The notes under the pieces are model-generated. The model was given only the letters and a program-made list of their open reading frames with translations. It had not been told where the DNA came from and searched no databases. From positions 205,524 through 269,523 of the forward strand of contig NZ_JMLU01000002.1 in the NCBI RefSeq assembly GCF_000686885.1: a stretch of DNA of 64,000 bases, given 5' to 3'. Of the stretch, positions 26,693 to 37,478 are shown in pieces. The DNA comes from Flavobacterium sasangense DSM 21067. GTDB lineage: Bacteria; Bacteroidota; Bacteroidia; Flavobacteriales; Flavobacteriaceae. Position numbers and translations under genes: made by a program. Position 1 is the first letter of the stretch. Every line of letters begins with the position of its first letter.

Positions 26693-27376
26693 TTACACTG
26701 TTCTTTGAACTACTTCAAACATTTTTCCACCTTCAAATTTAAGTGTTTTTGAAGGGTATTTTAAAACTAAAGCATAATCGTGAGTCGCCATTAAAATGGT
26801 TTTTCCGTTTGCGTTAATTTTACGAAGTACTTCCATGATTTCTACACTAGTTTGTGGATCAAGATTTCCTGTTGGTTCGTCCGCTAAAATAAGTTCTGGG
26901 TCATTCAATAAAGCTCTTGCGATACCTACACGTTGTTGTTCTCCACCCGAAAGTTGGTGTGGCATTTTATTAGCAAAACCTTTCATCCCAACTTTGTCTA
27001 AAACTTCTTCGATTTTAGCATCCATTTCAGCTTTTTCAATCCAACCTGTTGCTTTTAAAACGAAAAGTAAATTATCTTTAACACTTCGGTCAGATAATAA
27101 TTTAAAGTCTTGAAAAACAACGCCTAATTTTCTTCTCAAATAAGGAATGTCGCTTTCTTTTAAAGTGGTCAAATCATAGTCTACAACGCTTCCTTCGCCT
27201 TCAGTTAAAGCTAAATCGGCGTAAAGCGTTTTTAAGAAACTACTTTTTCCAGAACCTGTTCTACCAATTAAATAAAGAAACTCGCCATGTTTTACATCAA
27301 TGTTAACATCGGTTAAAACTGGATTTTTATCTTGATAAATCGTTACATTTTTTAAGGATAGAACTGATTGCGACAT
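26693..27376 (-). CDS. ftsE: FtsE-like ABC transporter ATPase
   Basis: A 227-residue ABC ATPase. Walker A is LIGRTGSGKSSFLK, the Q-loop is VVFQDFKLL, the signature is HQLSGGEQQRVGIARALL, Walker B is ELILADEPTGNLDP and the H-switch is MATHDYAL. NVTIYQDKNPVLTDVN and the sequence around the Q-loop (RRKLGVVFQDFKLLSDRSV) are characteristic of FtsE, which with FtsX activates peptidoglycan hydrolases at the septum. No ftsX is adjacent, which is common in Bacteroidetes. A LolD-type ATPase is the main alternative. Confidence 0.88.
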   Translation of the reverse strand: MSQSVLSLKNVTIYQDKNPVLTDVNIDVKHGEFLYLIGRTGSGKSSFLKTLYADLALTEGEGSVVDYDLTTLKESDIPYLRRKLGVVFQDFKLLSDRSVKDNLLFVLKATGWIEKAEMDAKIEEVLDKVGMKGFANKMPHQLSGGEQQRVGIARALLNDPELILADEPTGNLDPQTSVEIMEVLRKINANGKTILMATHDYALVLKYPSKTLKFEGGKMFEVVQRTV

Positions 27377-27534
27377 ATATAAATTGGATTTTAAAATGTA
27401 AAAGTAATAACTTATGGTTCTGTATCAAAATTTTAAACCAATTTCGATTAAAATTATTGTGTTTGGTTAAAAACTATGTTCAAAAATTGTACAATAATAT
27501 GTTAAGAACCTTCGTTAATACTTACAATAAACCT

Positions 27535-27542
27535 TATATTTG
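27535..27542 (+). promoter_or_regulatory. -7 element of the TPR gene
   Basis: TATATTTG matches TAnnTTTG, 22 bases before the ATG at 27565. The sequence 20 bases upstream is TTCG, not a perfect TTG. Confidence 0.5.
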
Positions 27543-27564
27543 GAACTTATAAATAACGAATCAA

Positions 27565-30500
27565 ATGATAAAGTATTTAAAACTTTCTTTCTTAGTGTTG
27601 TTCTTTTCGGGAACACTTTTAGCCCAACAATCTTCTGTTTACACGCACGAATTAACTGAGTTTAATCGCGCGGTAGAATTGTACAAAGACAAACAGTATC
27701 AAGCAGCTCAAATTTTATTCGATAAAGTAAAATCGAAAACCGATAATATGGAAGTAGAATCGGATTGTGCTTACTATATTGCCAATTGTGCGATTCGTTT
27801 GGATCAAATGGGAGCTGATGTTTTGGTGGAAAGTTTTGTAGAAGATTATCCAACAAGTACGAAAACAAATCAAGCATACATCGAAGTCGCTCACTATTAT
27901 TTTGATCAAGGAAATTATCCAAAATCATTAGAATGGTTTGACAAAGCGGATTCGAATAGCATGTCGCAAGCCGATAGAGAAAAATACAATTTCCAAAAAG
28001 GATATGCTTATTTCACAGCTAAAAACACCAAAGAAGCTACAAAGTACTTCAACCAAGTAGTAAATTCAAAGACTTTTGGAAGTCAGGCAAAATACTATTT
28101 AGGTTACATGTCTTATGAAACCGATGATTATAAAAGCGCGAATCAATATTTCGAGCAAGTTTCTGATCAAGACAAATACAAAGAAAAAATGGGTTATTTT
28201 CAAGCCGACATGAATTTCAAGCTTGGAAATTTTCAAAAAGCCATCGATTTAGGTTTAGAACAAATGCCAAAGTCGAAAGGTGAAGAAAAAAGTGAATTGT
28301 CGAAAATCATTGGAGAAAGTTATTTCAACTTAAAACAATACGACAAAGCACTTCCTTATTTGTTGGCTTATAATGGAAAAAAAGGAAAATGGACGAATAC
28401 CGATTTTTATCAATTAGGTTACACCTATTACCAACAAAAAGATTATGAAAATGCGATTTCACAATTCAATAAAATCATTGAAGGAAATGACTCTGTAGCT
28501 CAAAATGCCTACTATCATTTAGCAGAAAGTTATTTGAAAACTGATAAAAAGCAACAGGCATTGAATGCATTCAAAACGGCTTCTGAAATGGAATTTGATT
28601 TGAAAATTCAAGAAGATGCGTATTTGAATTTTGCGAAATTGAGTTATGAAATCGGAAATCCATACAAATCGGTTCCAGAAGTAATGAATGATTACATGGC
28701 GAAATATCCTAATACACCTTACAAGTCGGAAATCAATACGCTGTTGATTAGTTCGTATATCACTTCAAAAAATTATAAAGAAGCGTTAGTTTTATTGGAA
28801 AAAAATAAATCTCCAGAAAACAAATTAGCGTATCAAAAAGTAACGTTTTACAGAGGTTTAGAATTGTATACCGATGGCGATTACAAAGGTGCTTATGCCT
28901 TATTTAAAAAATCGTTAGCCGAAAATAAAGATGCCAAATTCACAGCAAGAGCGACTTTTTGGAAAGCCGAAACCGAATACAATTTAGACCAATTTGAAGA
29001 AGCGAAATTGAGTTTCAAACAGTTTTTAAATTCAGCTGAAGCTTCAAATACACCTGAATTTAAGAATGCGAATTACAACTTAGCATATTCGTATTTCAAG
29101 TTGAAAGAATATGAAAATGCGATTCAATATTTCGATGCTTATACCAAATCTTCAAAAGATGACAGAGTTCGTTTAACCGATGCTTATTTGAGATTAGGTG
29201 ATTGTAATTTCATGGCAGCAAAATATTGGCCAGCTATGGATGCGTACAACAAAGCGATTGATATGAAAAGTGTTGATGCTGATTACGCAGCTTTCCAAAA
29301 AGGAATCAGCTATGGATTTGTAAGCAAACCAGATCGTAAAATTGAAGATTTAGAGAAATTCTCAAAAACGTTTCCAAATTCGCAATACGCGGATGATGCT
29401 TTGTATGAATTAGGAAATACGTACGTGAATCAAAACCAAAATGATAAAGGAGTTGCGACTTACGATAGATTAATCAATGGTTACAAATCGAGTTCGTATG
29501 TAGCAAAAGCGATTTTAAAACAAGGTTTGATTTACTATAATTCGAACAAAGAAGATTTAGCTTTAACGAAGTTCAAAAAAGTAGTAGCCGAATATCCAAA
29601 TTCACCAGAATCTATTGAAGCGGTTTCAACTGCTCGTTTGATTTATGTAGATAAAGGTCAAGTGGATGAATATGCAGCTTGGGTTAAAACCTTATCATTT
29701 GTAGAAGTTTCTGATGCAGATTTAGATAATGATACTTACGAGTCTGCCGAAAAACAATATTTGCAAAACAACAGCAAACAAGCCATTTCAGGATTCTCAA
29801 GCTATGTAAGTAAGTTTCCAAATGGAATTCATGCATTGAAAGCGAATTTCTATTTAGCTCAATTGTATTTTGCTGATAATTTAGAAGCAAATTCCGTGAA
29901 ACATTACGAATTTGTAGTGTCTAAACCAAGAAATGAATTCACTGAACAAGCTTTAGCGCGTTTGTGTCAAGTGCATTTGAAAGCTAAGAATTATGATAGC
30001 GCAATTCCAGTTTTAAAACGTTTGGAAACAGAAGCAGATTTTCCACAAAACATCACTTATGCGCAATCTAATTTGATGAAATCATATTATGAAAAACAAG
30101 ATTTTACGAATGCCGTTATCTATGCCGATAAAGTGTTGAAAAATGACAAAATCGACGATAGAATTAAAAGTGATGCACAAATTATCGTAGCGCGTTCAGC
30201 TATTAAAACGAATGATGAAGCTAAAGCGAAAGAGGCGTATGCTAAACTTCAAAAAATTGCAAAAGGGGAATTAGCTGCGGAAGCTTTGTATTATGATGCG
30301 TATTTCAAAAACAAAGAAGGTAAGTTTGAACCATCGAATGTTGTGGTACAAAAAATCGCAAAAGATTATTCAGGTTATAAATATTACGGAGCGAAGAGTT
30401 TAGTAATTATGGCGAAAAACTTCTACGGATTAAAAGATAGTTTCCAAGCGACTTACATTTTAGAAAGTGTAATTGAAAACTTCAAAGAATATACAGATGT

Positions 30501-30576
30501 AATCGAAGAAGCACAAAAAGAATTGGATTTCATCAAAGGAGAAGAAGCAAAACGTAATTCATCAATCACAAACTAA
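27565..30576 (+). CDS. Large exported tetratricopeptide-repeat protein
   Basis: 1003 residues: signal peptide (MIKYLKLSFLVLFFSGTLLAQ) then TPR units almost end to end. Recurrent signatures include AAQILFDKVKS, KSLEWFDKADS, KALPYLLAYNG, NAISQFNKIIEG, NAIQYFDAYTKS, and YgbF/BamD-like units such as YPNSPESIEA and FPNSQYADDALYELGNTYVN. It is likely periplasmic or attached to the inner face of the outer membrane, acting as a scaffold. It is followed after 59 bases by an outer-membrane barrel gene on the same strand, so the two probably form one functional unit. Function is not known to me. Confidence 0.85.
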   Translation: MIKYLKLSFLVLFFSGTLLAQQSSVYTHELTEFNRAVELYKDKQYQAAQILFDKVKSKTDNMEVESDCAYYIANCAIRLDQMGADVLVESFVEDYPTSTKTNQAYIEVAHYYFDQGNYPKSLEWFDKADSNSMSQADREKYNFQKGYAYFTAKNTKEATKYFNQVVNSKTFGSQAKYYLGYMSYETDDYKSANQYFEQVSDQDKYKEKMGYFQADMNFKLGNFQKAIDLGLEQMPKSKGEEKSELSKIIGESYFNLKQYDKALPYLLAYNGKKGKWTNTDFYQLGYTYYQQKDYENAISQFNKIIEGNDSVAQNAYYHLAESYLKTDKKQQALNAFKTASEMEFDLKIQEDAYLNFAKLSYEIGNPYKSVPEVMNDYMAKYPNTPYKSEINTLLISSYITSKNYKEALVLLEKNKSPENKLAYQKVTFYRGLELYTDGDYKGAYALFKKSLAENKDAKFTARATFWKAETEYNLDQFEEAKLSFKQFLNSAEASNTPEFKNANYNLAYSYFKLKEYENAIQYFDAYTKSSKDDRVRLTDAYLRLGDCNFMAAKYWPAMDAYNKAIDMKSVDADYAAFQKGISYGFVSKPDRKIEDLEKFSKTFPNSQYADDALYELGNTYVNQNQNDKGVATYDRLINGYKSSSYVAKAILKQGLIYYNSNKEDLALTKFKKVVAEYPNSPESIEAVSTARLIYVDKGQVDEYAAWVKTLSFVEVSDADLDNDTYESAEKQYLQNNSKQAISGFSSYVSKFPNGIHALKANFYLAQLYFADNLEANSVKHYEFVVSKPRNEFTEQALARLCQVHLKAKNYDSAIPVLKRLETEADFPQNITYAQSNLMKSYYEKQDFTNAVIYADKVLKNDKIDDRIKSDAQIIVARSAIKTNDEAKAKEAYAKLQKIAKGELAAEALYYDAYFKNKEGKFEPSNVVVQKIAKDYSGYKYYGAKSLVIMAKNFYGLKDSFQATYILESVIENFKEYTDVIEEAQKELDFIKGEEAKRNSSITN

Positions 30577-30591
30577 TAATCTTATTTCATT

Positions 30592-30619
30592 GTCATAGTG
30601 AACTCGTTTCAGTATCTCA
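30592..30619 (+). repeat. REP-like hairpin element, copy B
   Basis: Reads GTCATAGTGAACTCG then TTTCAGTATCTCA. It shares the TGAACTCGTTT core with copy A at 9554-9578, but its stem is degraded. Like copy A it lies in a gap between two cistrons and in the sense orientation. Confidence 0.55.
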
Positions 30620-30635
30620 TTTAAAAATATAGAAC

Positions 30636-32390
30636 ATGAAGAAATTAAATATAATCGCCTTAGTTGTAGTCGTATTCGGAATTCAATTTTCATTTGCCCA
30701 AGTAAAAGATGAAAACATTGGTTCGGAAGTGGTAAACATTGTGAAACCTTATACACCTACTATTTCAGATGCTTTCAAAGTGAAAGAAACGCCTGTTTTA
30801 GAAGATGAAGAAGAGCAAAAAAAGGAACCTATTCAATACAATATTTTCTCATTTCCGGTAGCTTCAACATTTACGCCAGCAAAAGGAAAAGCAGCTGGAG
30901 TGGACAAAATCGAAAAAGAAAAATTATACAACAATTACGTAACTTTAGGTTTTGGAAATTACCCAACCATCAATGCGGAGTTATTCATAACACAGAATTT
31001 AAGCCGTAGTAATTATGTTGGTGGAATGTTACGTCATTTGTCGTCTCAAGGCGGAATTGATGGTTTGGTTTTAGATGATAAATTCTACAACACTAGCTTA
31101 GATGTTACGTATGGAGTTCGCGAACGCGATATGAGTTGGAATGTAGATTTAGGTGTGAAAAATCAAATATACAATTGGTACGGTTTACCAACAGAAACCA
31201 TTTTCTTTGATGACGCCACAATTGCAGGAATTGATTCGAAACAAACGTATAATACAATTGCTCTTGGTGGAAAAATGAGTTTTAAAGATAGTTTTTTCAA
31301 AGATGCGAGCATGCAATTCAAACGTTTTTCTGATGGATTAAGTTCTGGTGAAAATCGTTTTTTCATCAAACCTAATTTCGATTTTGATGTGATGAATCAA
31401 AAAGTAAAAGCAGATTTCGTAGTGGATTATGTAGGAGGAGCTTTTGACAGAATGTACGATGTAGATTCGGAGTTAAAATATAGTACGATTATCGCAGGAA
31501 CAAGACCAAGTATTTTATATCAAAAAGATGATTTGTCTGTTCAAATTGGAGCAGGAGTATATTATGCAACTGCAAAAATCAACGGAGAAAGTGATGGTAA
31601 AATCTTTGTTTATCCAAATATTAAAGCGTCCTACAAGTTAGTAGGTGATATTTTAGTGGCTTACGCTGGAGCAGAAGGTGATTTAGAGCAAAATTCGTAT
31701 GCTGATTTCGTAGATCAAAATCCGTTTGTTTCTCCAACAATGTTCATTGCGCCAACCGATAATAAATACGATTTGTATGTTGGGATGAAAGGAAAATTAG
31801 CGAATTCGGTTGCATTTAATGTTAGAGCTTCTAATAAAAATCAAGCAGATAGAGCTTTATTTGTAAGTAATGCTTTTGATGGAACAGGAACGAATACGAA
31901 TGGTTATGCATATGGAAATTCATTTGGAGTAGTATATGACGATTTAAACACGCTAAGTATTTTCGGAGAATTAAAAGCTGATTTCTCTAAAAACGTAACT
32001 TTCGGAATCAACGGAACTTACAATAATTATTCAACAGATACACAAGCGGAAGCGTGGAATTTACCACAATTGAAAATTGGTTCAACTGTAGATTTTGATA
32101 TCAACGAAAAATGGTATGCTGGAGCGAATGTATTTTTTGTTGGTGAAAGAAAAGATTTAATTTCAGTTCAAGACGATTTAACGATTAACCCAGGAACTTT
32201 CACTACAACTGAAGTAACTTTAGATAGCTATTTCGATTTAAACGCGCACGTAGGCTACAAATACAACGCAAGATTAACGGCTTTCCTAAAAGGAAACAAC
32301 TTAGCGAATCAACAATACAACCGTTGGGCAAATTTCCCAGTACAAGGGATTCAGGTGTTGTTAGGAGCAAACTATAAGTTCGATTTCTAA
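30636..32390 (+). CDS. Outer-membrane beta-barrel protein (TonB-dependent-receptor-like)
   Basis: 584 residues with a signal peptide (MKKLNIIALVVVVFGIQFSFAQ), a short Pro/Glu-rich N-terminal segment (about 45-70, ETPVLEDEEEQKKEP) and many alternating amphipathic strands separated by turns. It ends in LLGANYKFDF, the terminal-Phe signature of outer-membrane barrels, preceded by AFLKGNNLANQQYNRWANFP as at the end of TonB-dependent receptors. No plug domain or TonB box is visible and it is much shorter than usual receptors, so substrate import by TonB is uncertain. Probably partnered with the preceding TPR protein. Confidence 0.78.
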   Translation: MKKLNIIALVVVVFGIQFSFAQVKDENIGSEVVNIVKPYTPTISDAFKVKETPVLEDEEEQKKEPIQYNIFSFPVASTFTPAKGKAAGVDKIEKEKLYNNYVTLGFGNYPTINAELFITQNLSRSNYVGGMLRHLSSQGGIDGLVLDDKFYNTSLDVTYGVRERDMSWNVDLGVKNQIYNWYGLPTETIFFDDATIAGIDSKQTYNTIALGGKMSFKDSFFKDASMQFKRFSDGLSSGENRFFIKPNFDFDVMNQKVKADFVVDYVGGAFDRMYDVDSELKYSTIIAGTRPSILYQKDDLSVQIGAGVYYATAKINGESDGKIFVYPNIKASYKLVGDILVAYAGAEGDLEQNSYADFVDQNPFVSPTMFIAPTDNKYDLYVGMKGKLANSVAFNVRASNKNQADRALFVSNAFDGTGTNTNGYAYGNSFGVVYDDLNTLSIFGELKADFSKNVTFGINGTYNNYSTDTQAEAWNLPQLKIGSTVDFDINEKWYAGANVFFVGERKDLISVQDDLTINPGTFTTTEVTLDSYFDLNAHVGYKYNARLTAFLKGNNLANQQYNRWANFPVQGIQVLLGANYKFDF

Positions 32391-32414
32391 AACTTCTACA
32401 TTCAATATTCCAAG

Positions 32415-32464
32415 TTCGTTGTTCAATGTTAAAAAATGTTGAATATTCAATTTTGAACAACGAA
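32415..32464. repeat. Imperfect inverted repeat
   Basis: TTCGTTGTTCAA (32415-32426) and its exact reverse complement TTGAACAACGAA (32453-32464) flank a palindromic TTGAATATTCAA (32439-32450). It follows the barrel gene but lacks a T-run, so it is not a standard terminator. Confidence 0.55.
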
Positions 32465-32517
32465 TTATGAAGTTGAGTAATCGGTTTTATTAGGTTTTTA
32501 ATCAGTAAAAAATCAAA

Positions 32518-32844
32518 ATGTATTTTAAATTATTTATTCTATCGTCTTTATTTTTTCTTTTTGTTTCTTGTGATGGGTTTCAAGCTGTTGATGGAATGAT
32601 TGTTGATTCTGAAACACATAAACCAATTACTAATGTTCAGATGAGAGAAATTAAAGAGGTTGATGCTTTAGGATTTTCTGATGAACAAGGATATTTTGAA
32701 TTTCATGAAATAAAAGGATTTACTTTTGGTGATAAAGAAATGACTATTGTTTTTTTAAAAGAAAATTATTTATCAGATACAATCACTTTTATTAATAATG
32801 AAAGTAAGTTAATTAAGTTAGAAAGAATAACAGAAAAAAAATAA
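32518..32844 (+). CDS. Small lipoprotein with carboxypeptidase-regulatory-like domain
   Basis: 108 residues. The signal peptide ends in a lipobox (LFVSC, Cys19), so the mature protein is lipid-anchored at Cys. The rest is one Ig-like CarboxypepD_reg-type domain: DGMIVDSETHKPITNVQMRE, GFSDEQGYFEFHEI and IVFLKENYLSDTITF. Such domains occur in outer-membrane-associated proteins. The specific role is unknown; no partner is evident. Confidence 0.75.
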   Translation: MYFKLFILSSLFFLFVSCDGFQAVDGMIVDSETHKPITNVQMREIKEVDALGFSDEQGYFEFHEIKGFTFGDKEMTIVFLKENYLSDTITFINNESKLIKLERITEKK

Positions 32845-32885
32845 TCCTTGTGCCCTTAGCGCCTTCTTTGCGAACTTTGCGATTA
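32845..32885. repeat. Degenerate CGCAAAG-type intergenic repeat
   Basis: Plus strand reads TTGTGCCCTTAGCGCC and CTTTGCGAACTTTGCG. Its reverse complement shares GCGCTAAGG and CGCAAAG wording with 3112-3151 and 43415-43450. Confidence 0.4.
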
Positions 32886-32897
32886 GTAATTTAAACC

Positions 32898-33347
32898 ATG
32901 ACATTCAAACAAAAGATAAAATCCCATTATCAAAACCTATTATCAGAGAAAATAAACGAATTGCGTTTTATGATTTCCGATTTGGCTCAAGATGCACAAA
33001 ACGATGCGAAAGGTTCGGCTGGTGATAAGCACGAAACGGCTTTGTCAATGATGCATTTGGAACAAGAAAAACTCAATCAAAAGTTAGCTGAAATCATTGC
33101 TCAAAAAAACGTTGTGGATAAAATTGATGCGGATGCAATTCACACCAAAGTTGCTCTGGGAAGTTTAGTTCAAACCAATGAAATGCTATTTTATATCAGC
33201 GCGGCTTTACCAAAAATCCAACTCGAAAATAAAACGATTATTGCTGTTTCACCACAATCGCCATTAGGAAGTCAATTAATGGGAAAAAGTCTCGGAGATG
33301 CAGTTGCAATTAACACCAATCGTTTTCAAATTAACGCAATTGAATAA
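32898..33347 (+). CDS. GreA/GreB-like transcription-factor homologue
   Basis: 149 residues. The first 80 form a predicted helical hairpin (FKQKIKSHYQNLLSEKINEL, then SAGDKHETALSMMHLEQEKL), the coiled coil of Gre factors. The rest resembles the Gre C-terminal domain (VALGSLVQTNEMLFYISAAL, and SPQSPLGSQLMGKSLGDAVAIN for the SPxGxALLGxxxGDxV motif). Gre factors bind RNA polymerase and rescue backtracked complexes. The coiled-coil tip lacks the clear acidic DE pair of GreA, so it may be a Rnk-like or divergent homologue. Orthologues in this group are often mislabelled 3-oxoacyl-ACP synthase. Confidence 0.75.
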   Translation: MTFKQKIKSHYQNLLSEKINELRFMISDLAQDAQNDAKGSAGDKHETALSMMHLEQEKLNQKLAEIIAQKNVVDKIDADAIHTKVALGSLVQTNEMLFYISAALPKIQLENKTIIAVSPQSPLGSQLMGKSLGDAVAINTNRFQINAIE

Positions 33348-33355
33348 TACAGAAG

Positions 33356-33378
33356 CCACTCAATCGAGTGGTTTTTTT
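33356..33378 (+). terminator. Rho-independent terminator after the GreA-like gene
   Basis: CCACTC (33356-33361), loop AATC, GAGTGG (33366-33371), then seven T. The stem starts 8 bases after the stop codon. Confidence 0.8.
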
Positions 33379-33410
33379 ATGATTTGTAACCAAAACAAAC
33401 TCAAAACTAC

Positions 33411-33492
33411 TTTTAAGGTTTGTTATTTAATTAAAAAATCAATTTTTAGTTTTAAATTATAACTAAAATTAATTTTAAGGTTTATTATTTAA
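33411..33492 (+). repeat. Direct repeat flanking an inverted repeat upstream of asnB
   Basis: TTTTAAGGTTTGTTATTTAA-like 20-mers occur at 33411-33430 and 33473-33492 (19 of 20 identical). Between them TTTTAGTT (33444-33451) and AACTAAAA (33461-33468) form an inverted repeat. This 236-bp gap has no gene. Confidence 0.55.
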
Positions 33493-33583
33493 ACTTATAT
33501 ATTCAATTTTGCTTCATCAAATTAAGTGAATGAGTTTTATCACTTAAACAATTAAACATTTCAACGATTAAACTAAAAAAGTT

Positions 33584-35200
33584 ATGTGCGGAATATTAGC
33601 CATTATAGGAAAAGGAAAAGAAGCAACATTAGTGCAGCAATTATCAAAAAGAATGAGCCATCGTGGTCCAGATGAAAGTGATATTCATGTAACAGAGAAA
33701 GGACATATTTTGGCACACGAACGCTTGTCAATTGTCGATTTACACACTGGGAAACAACCTATTCAAGGAACAGAATCCGCTTGGATGGTGCATAATGGCG
33801 AAATATACAATCACAAAAAGTTAAAAGAAACGACTTTAAAACATCACACGTTCAGAACTACATCAGATTCAGAAGTTATTGTGCATTTGTATGAAGAATT
33901 TGGTTATGATTTCTGCGATATGTTAGACGGAATTTTCGCACTAGTCGTTATTGATGGCGATGATTATATCGTAGCTCGTGACCCACTTGGAGTAAAACCT
34001 TTGTATTACGGAATGGATGAAAGAGGTCGCTTGTATTTTGCTTCCGAAATGAAAGCTATTGCCGACCAATGTAAATCATTTTCAACATTTCCACCGGGAC
34101 ATTATTACACCGAAAAAACAGGTTTCGTAAAATACTACAAACCAGAATGGGAAGCGCACGAAAAAGCAGTAGAAAAATTAGATTTGCAAGCTTTAAACAA
34201 AACATTAACCCAAGCGGTTGAAAAACGTTTGATGTGCGATGTGCCTTTTGGAGTATTGCTTTCGGGAGGATTAGATTCTTCTTTAATCGCATCCATCACG
34301 TCAAGATTGTTAGAAGGTAGCGGACAAGAATTACATTCGTTTTCAATTGGATTAGATGCTTCGGCTCCGGATTTAGTAGCGGCAAAAAAAGTAGCGGATT
34401 TTATTGGAACTACACATCACGAAATTCATTTCACAGTCGAACAAGGAATAGAGATTTTAGATAAATTGATTTGGCATTTGGAAACGTATGATGTAACGTC
34501 AATTCGTGCGAGTACGCCAATGTATTTCTTGTCGAAAGCAATTACAGAAAAAGGAATCAAAATGGTATTATCAGGTGAAGGAGCAGATGAGATTTTCGGA
34601 GGTTATTTGTATTTCCGAAACGCACCATCGGTATTGGATTTCCAAAAAGAAACCATCGAACGCGTTCAAAAGTTATTTACAGCCGATTTACTTCGTGCCG
34701 ATAAATCCACTATGGCGCACGGATTAGAAGCAAGAGTTCCGTTTTTGGATAAAGCATTTTTGGATTTAGCAATCAAAATTCAACCTGAAGAGAAAATGCC
34801 AAAGACCTATGTCGGAATTGAAAAATATATTTTAAGAAAAGCATTCGATACACTCGAAAAACCCTTTTTGCCCGAAGAGATTTTATGGAGACAGAAAGAG
34901 CAGTTTTCTGATGGCGTAGGTTACAACTGGATTGATACTTTAATCGAATATTGCTCAAGTCAAGTAACAGATGAAGAATTTGAAAAAGCAAAACAGTTCT
35001 TTCCTTATAACACGCCAGCTACAAAAGAGGCGTTTTATTACAGAAGGATATTTCACAAGCATTTTCCACAAGAAAGTGCAGCACAAACAGTTCGAAAATG
35101 GATTCCAAAATGGCAGGAAAACCAAGATCCAAGCGGAAGAGCAAATGCAGCTCACGTTAAGGCAGATGTGTCGATTTCAGTAGAAATGGAGAAAATATAG
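33584..35200 (+). CDS. asnB: Glutamine-hydrolysing asparagine synthase B
   Basis: 538 residues. Makes asparagine from aspartate, glutamine and ATP. Cys2 (MCGILAIIG) is the glutaminase nucleophile. The N-terminal Ntn domain (about 1-185) has RMSHRGPDESD and MVHNGEIYNHKKL. The C-terminal synthetase domain has the PP-loop LLSGGLDSSLIA, then LSGEGADEIFGGYLYF, GLEARVPFLDKAFLD and WRQKEQFSDGVGYNW. It is full length with the usual AsnB catalytic residues. It is preceded by a 236-base leader with repeats and followed by a strong terminator, so it is a monocistronic unit. Confidence 0.97.
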   Translation: MCGILAIIGKGKEATLVQQLSKRMSHRGPDESDIHVTEKGHILAHERLSIVDLHTGKQPIQGTESAWMVHNGEIYNHKKLKETTLKHHTFRTTSDSEVIVHLYEEFGYDFCDMLDGIFALVVIDGDDYIVARDPLGVKPLYYGMDERGRLYFASEMKAIADQCKSFSTFPPGHYYTEKTGFVKYYKPEWEAHEKAVEKLDLQALNKTLTQAVEKRLMCDVPFGVLLSGGLDSSLIASITSRLLEGSGQELHSFSIGLDASAPDLVAAKKVADFIGTTHHEIHFTVEQGIEILDKLIWHLETYDVTSIRASTPMYFLSKAITEKGIKMVLSGEGADEIFGGYLYFRNAPSVLDFQKETIERVQKLFTADLLRADKSTMAHGLEARVPFLDKAFLDLAIKIQPEEKMPKTYVGIEKYILRKAFDTLEKPFLPEEILWRQKEQFSDGVGYNWIDTLIEYCSSQVTDEEFEKAKQFFPYNTPATKEAFYYRRIFHKHFPQESAAQTVRKWIPKWQENQDPSGRANAAHVKADVSISVEMEKI

Positions 35201-35230
35201 TTTATAGTTTAGGTTTGTTGTTTTGAAAGA

Positions 35231-35263
35231 CCTCTTTAATTCCATTTTAAAGAGGTTTTTTTT
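35231..35263 (+). terminator. Rho-independent terminator of asnB
   Basis: CCTCTTTAA (35231-35239) pairs with TTAAAGAGG (35247-35255); loop of 7, followed by eight T. Confidence 0.8.
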
Positions 35264-35398
35264 ATTTCTTCTGTTTTGATGAAATTAAAAAATCATAAAA
35301 AATTAAATTTAAGGTGGTTTTTATTCGATTTAAGCCACTTTTGTCAAAAATTAACAAATGTTGATAACTTAACATCGAGTTGATGTGGTTTTTATTTC

Positions 35399-35425
35399 TT
35401 GTTTTTATCTAATTACTTATATTTG
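35399..35425 (+). promoter_or_regulatory. Promoter of gyrB
   Basis: TATATTTG (35418-35425) fits TAnnTTTG, 33 bases before the ATG. TTG lies at 35399-35401 with a slightly short 16-base spacer. Upstream GTGGTTTTTATT occurs twice (35314 and 35385). Confidence 0.5.
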
Positions 35426-35434
35426 TTGATATAA

Positions 35435-37422
<1,988 letters not shown>

Positions 37423-37478
37423 TAAATGAAAAAATGTTGAATTTCAATTTTATATAAATATTTAATATACACAACAAA

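Noticed and set aside
35359..35367. TGTTGATAA near gyrB, one mismatch from a DnaA box, in AT-rich DNA
   Set aside because: A single near-match without a cluster, no dnaA or other origin genes nearby, and the region is better explained as the gyrB promoter.
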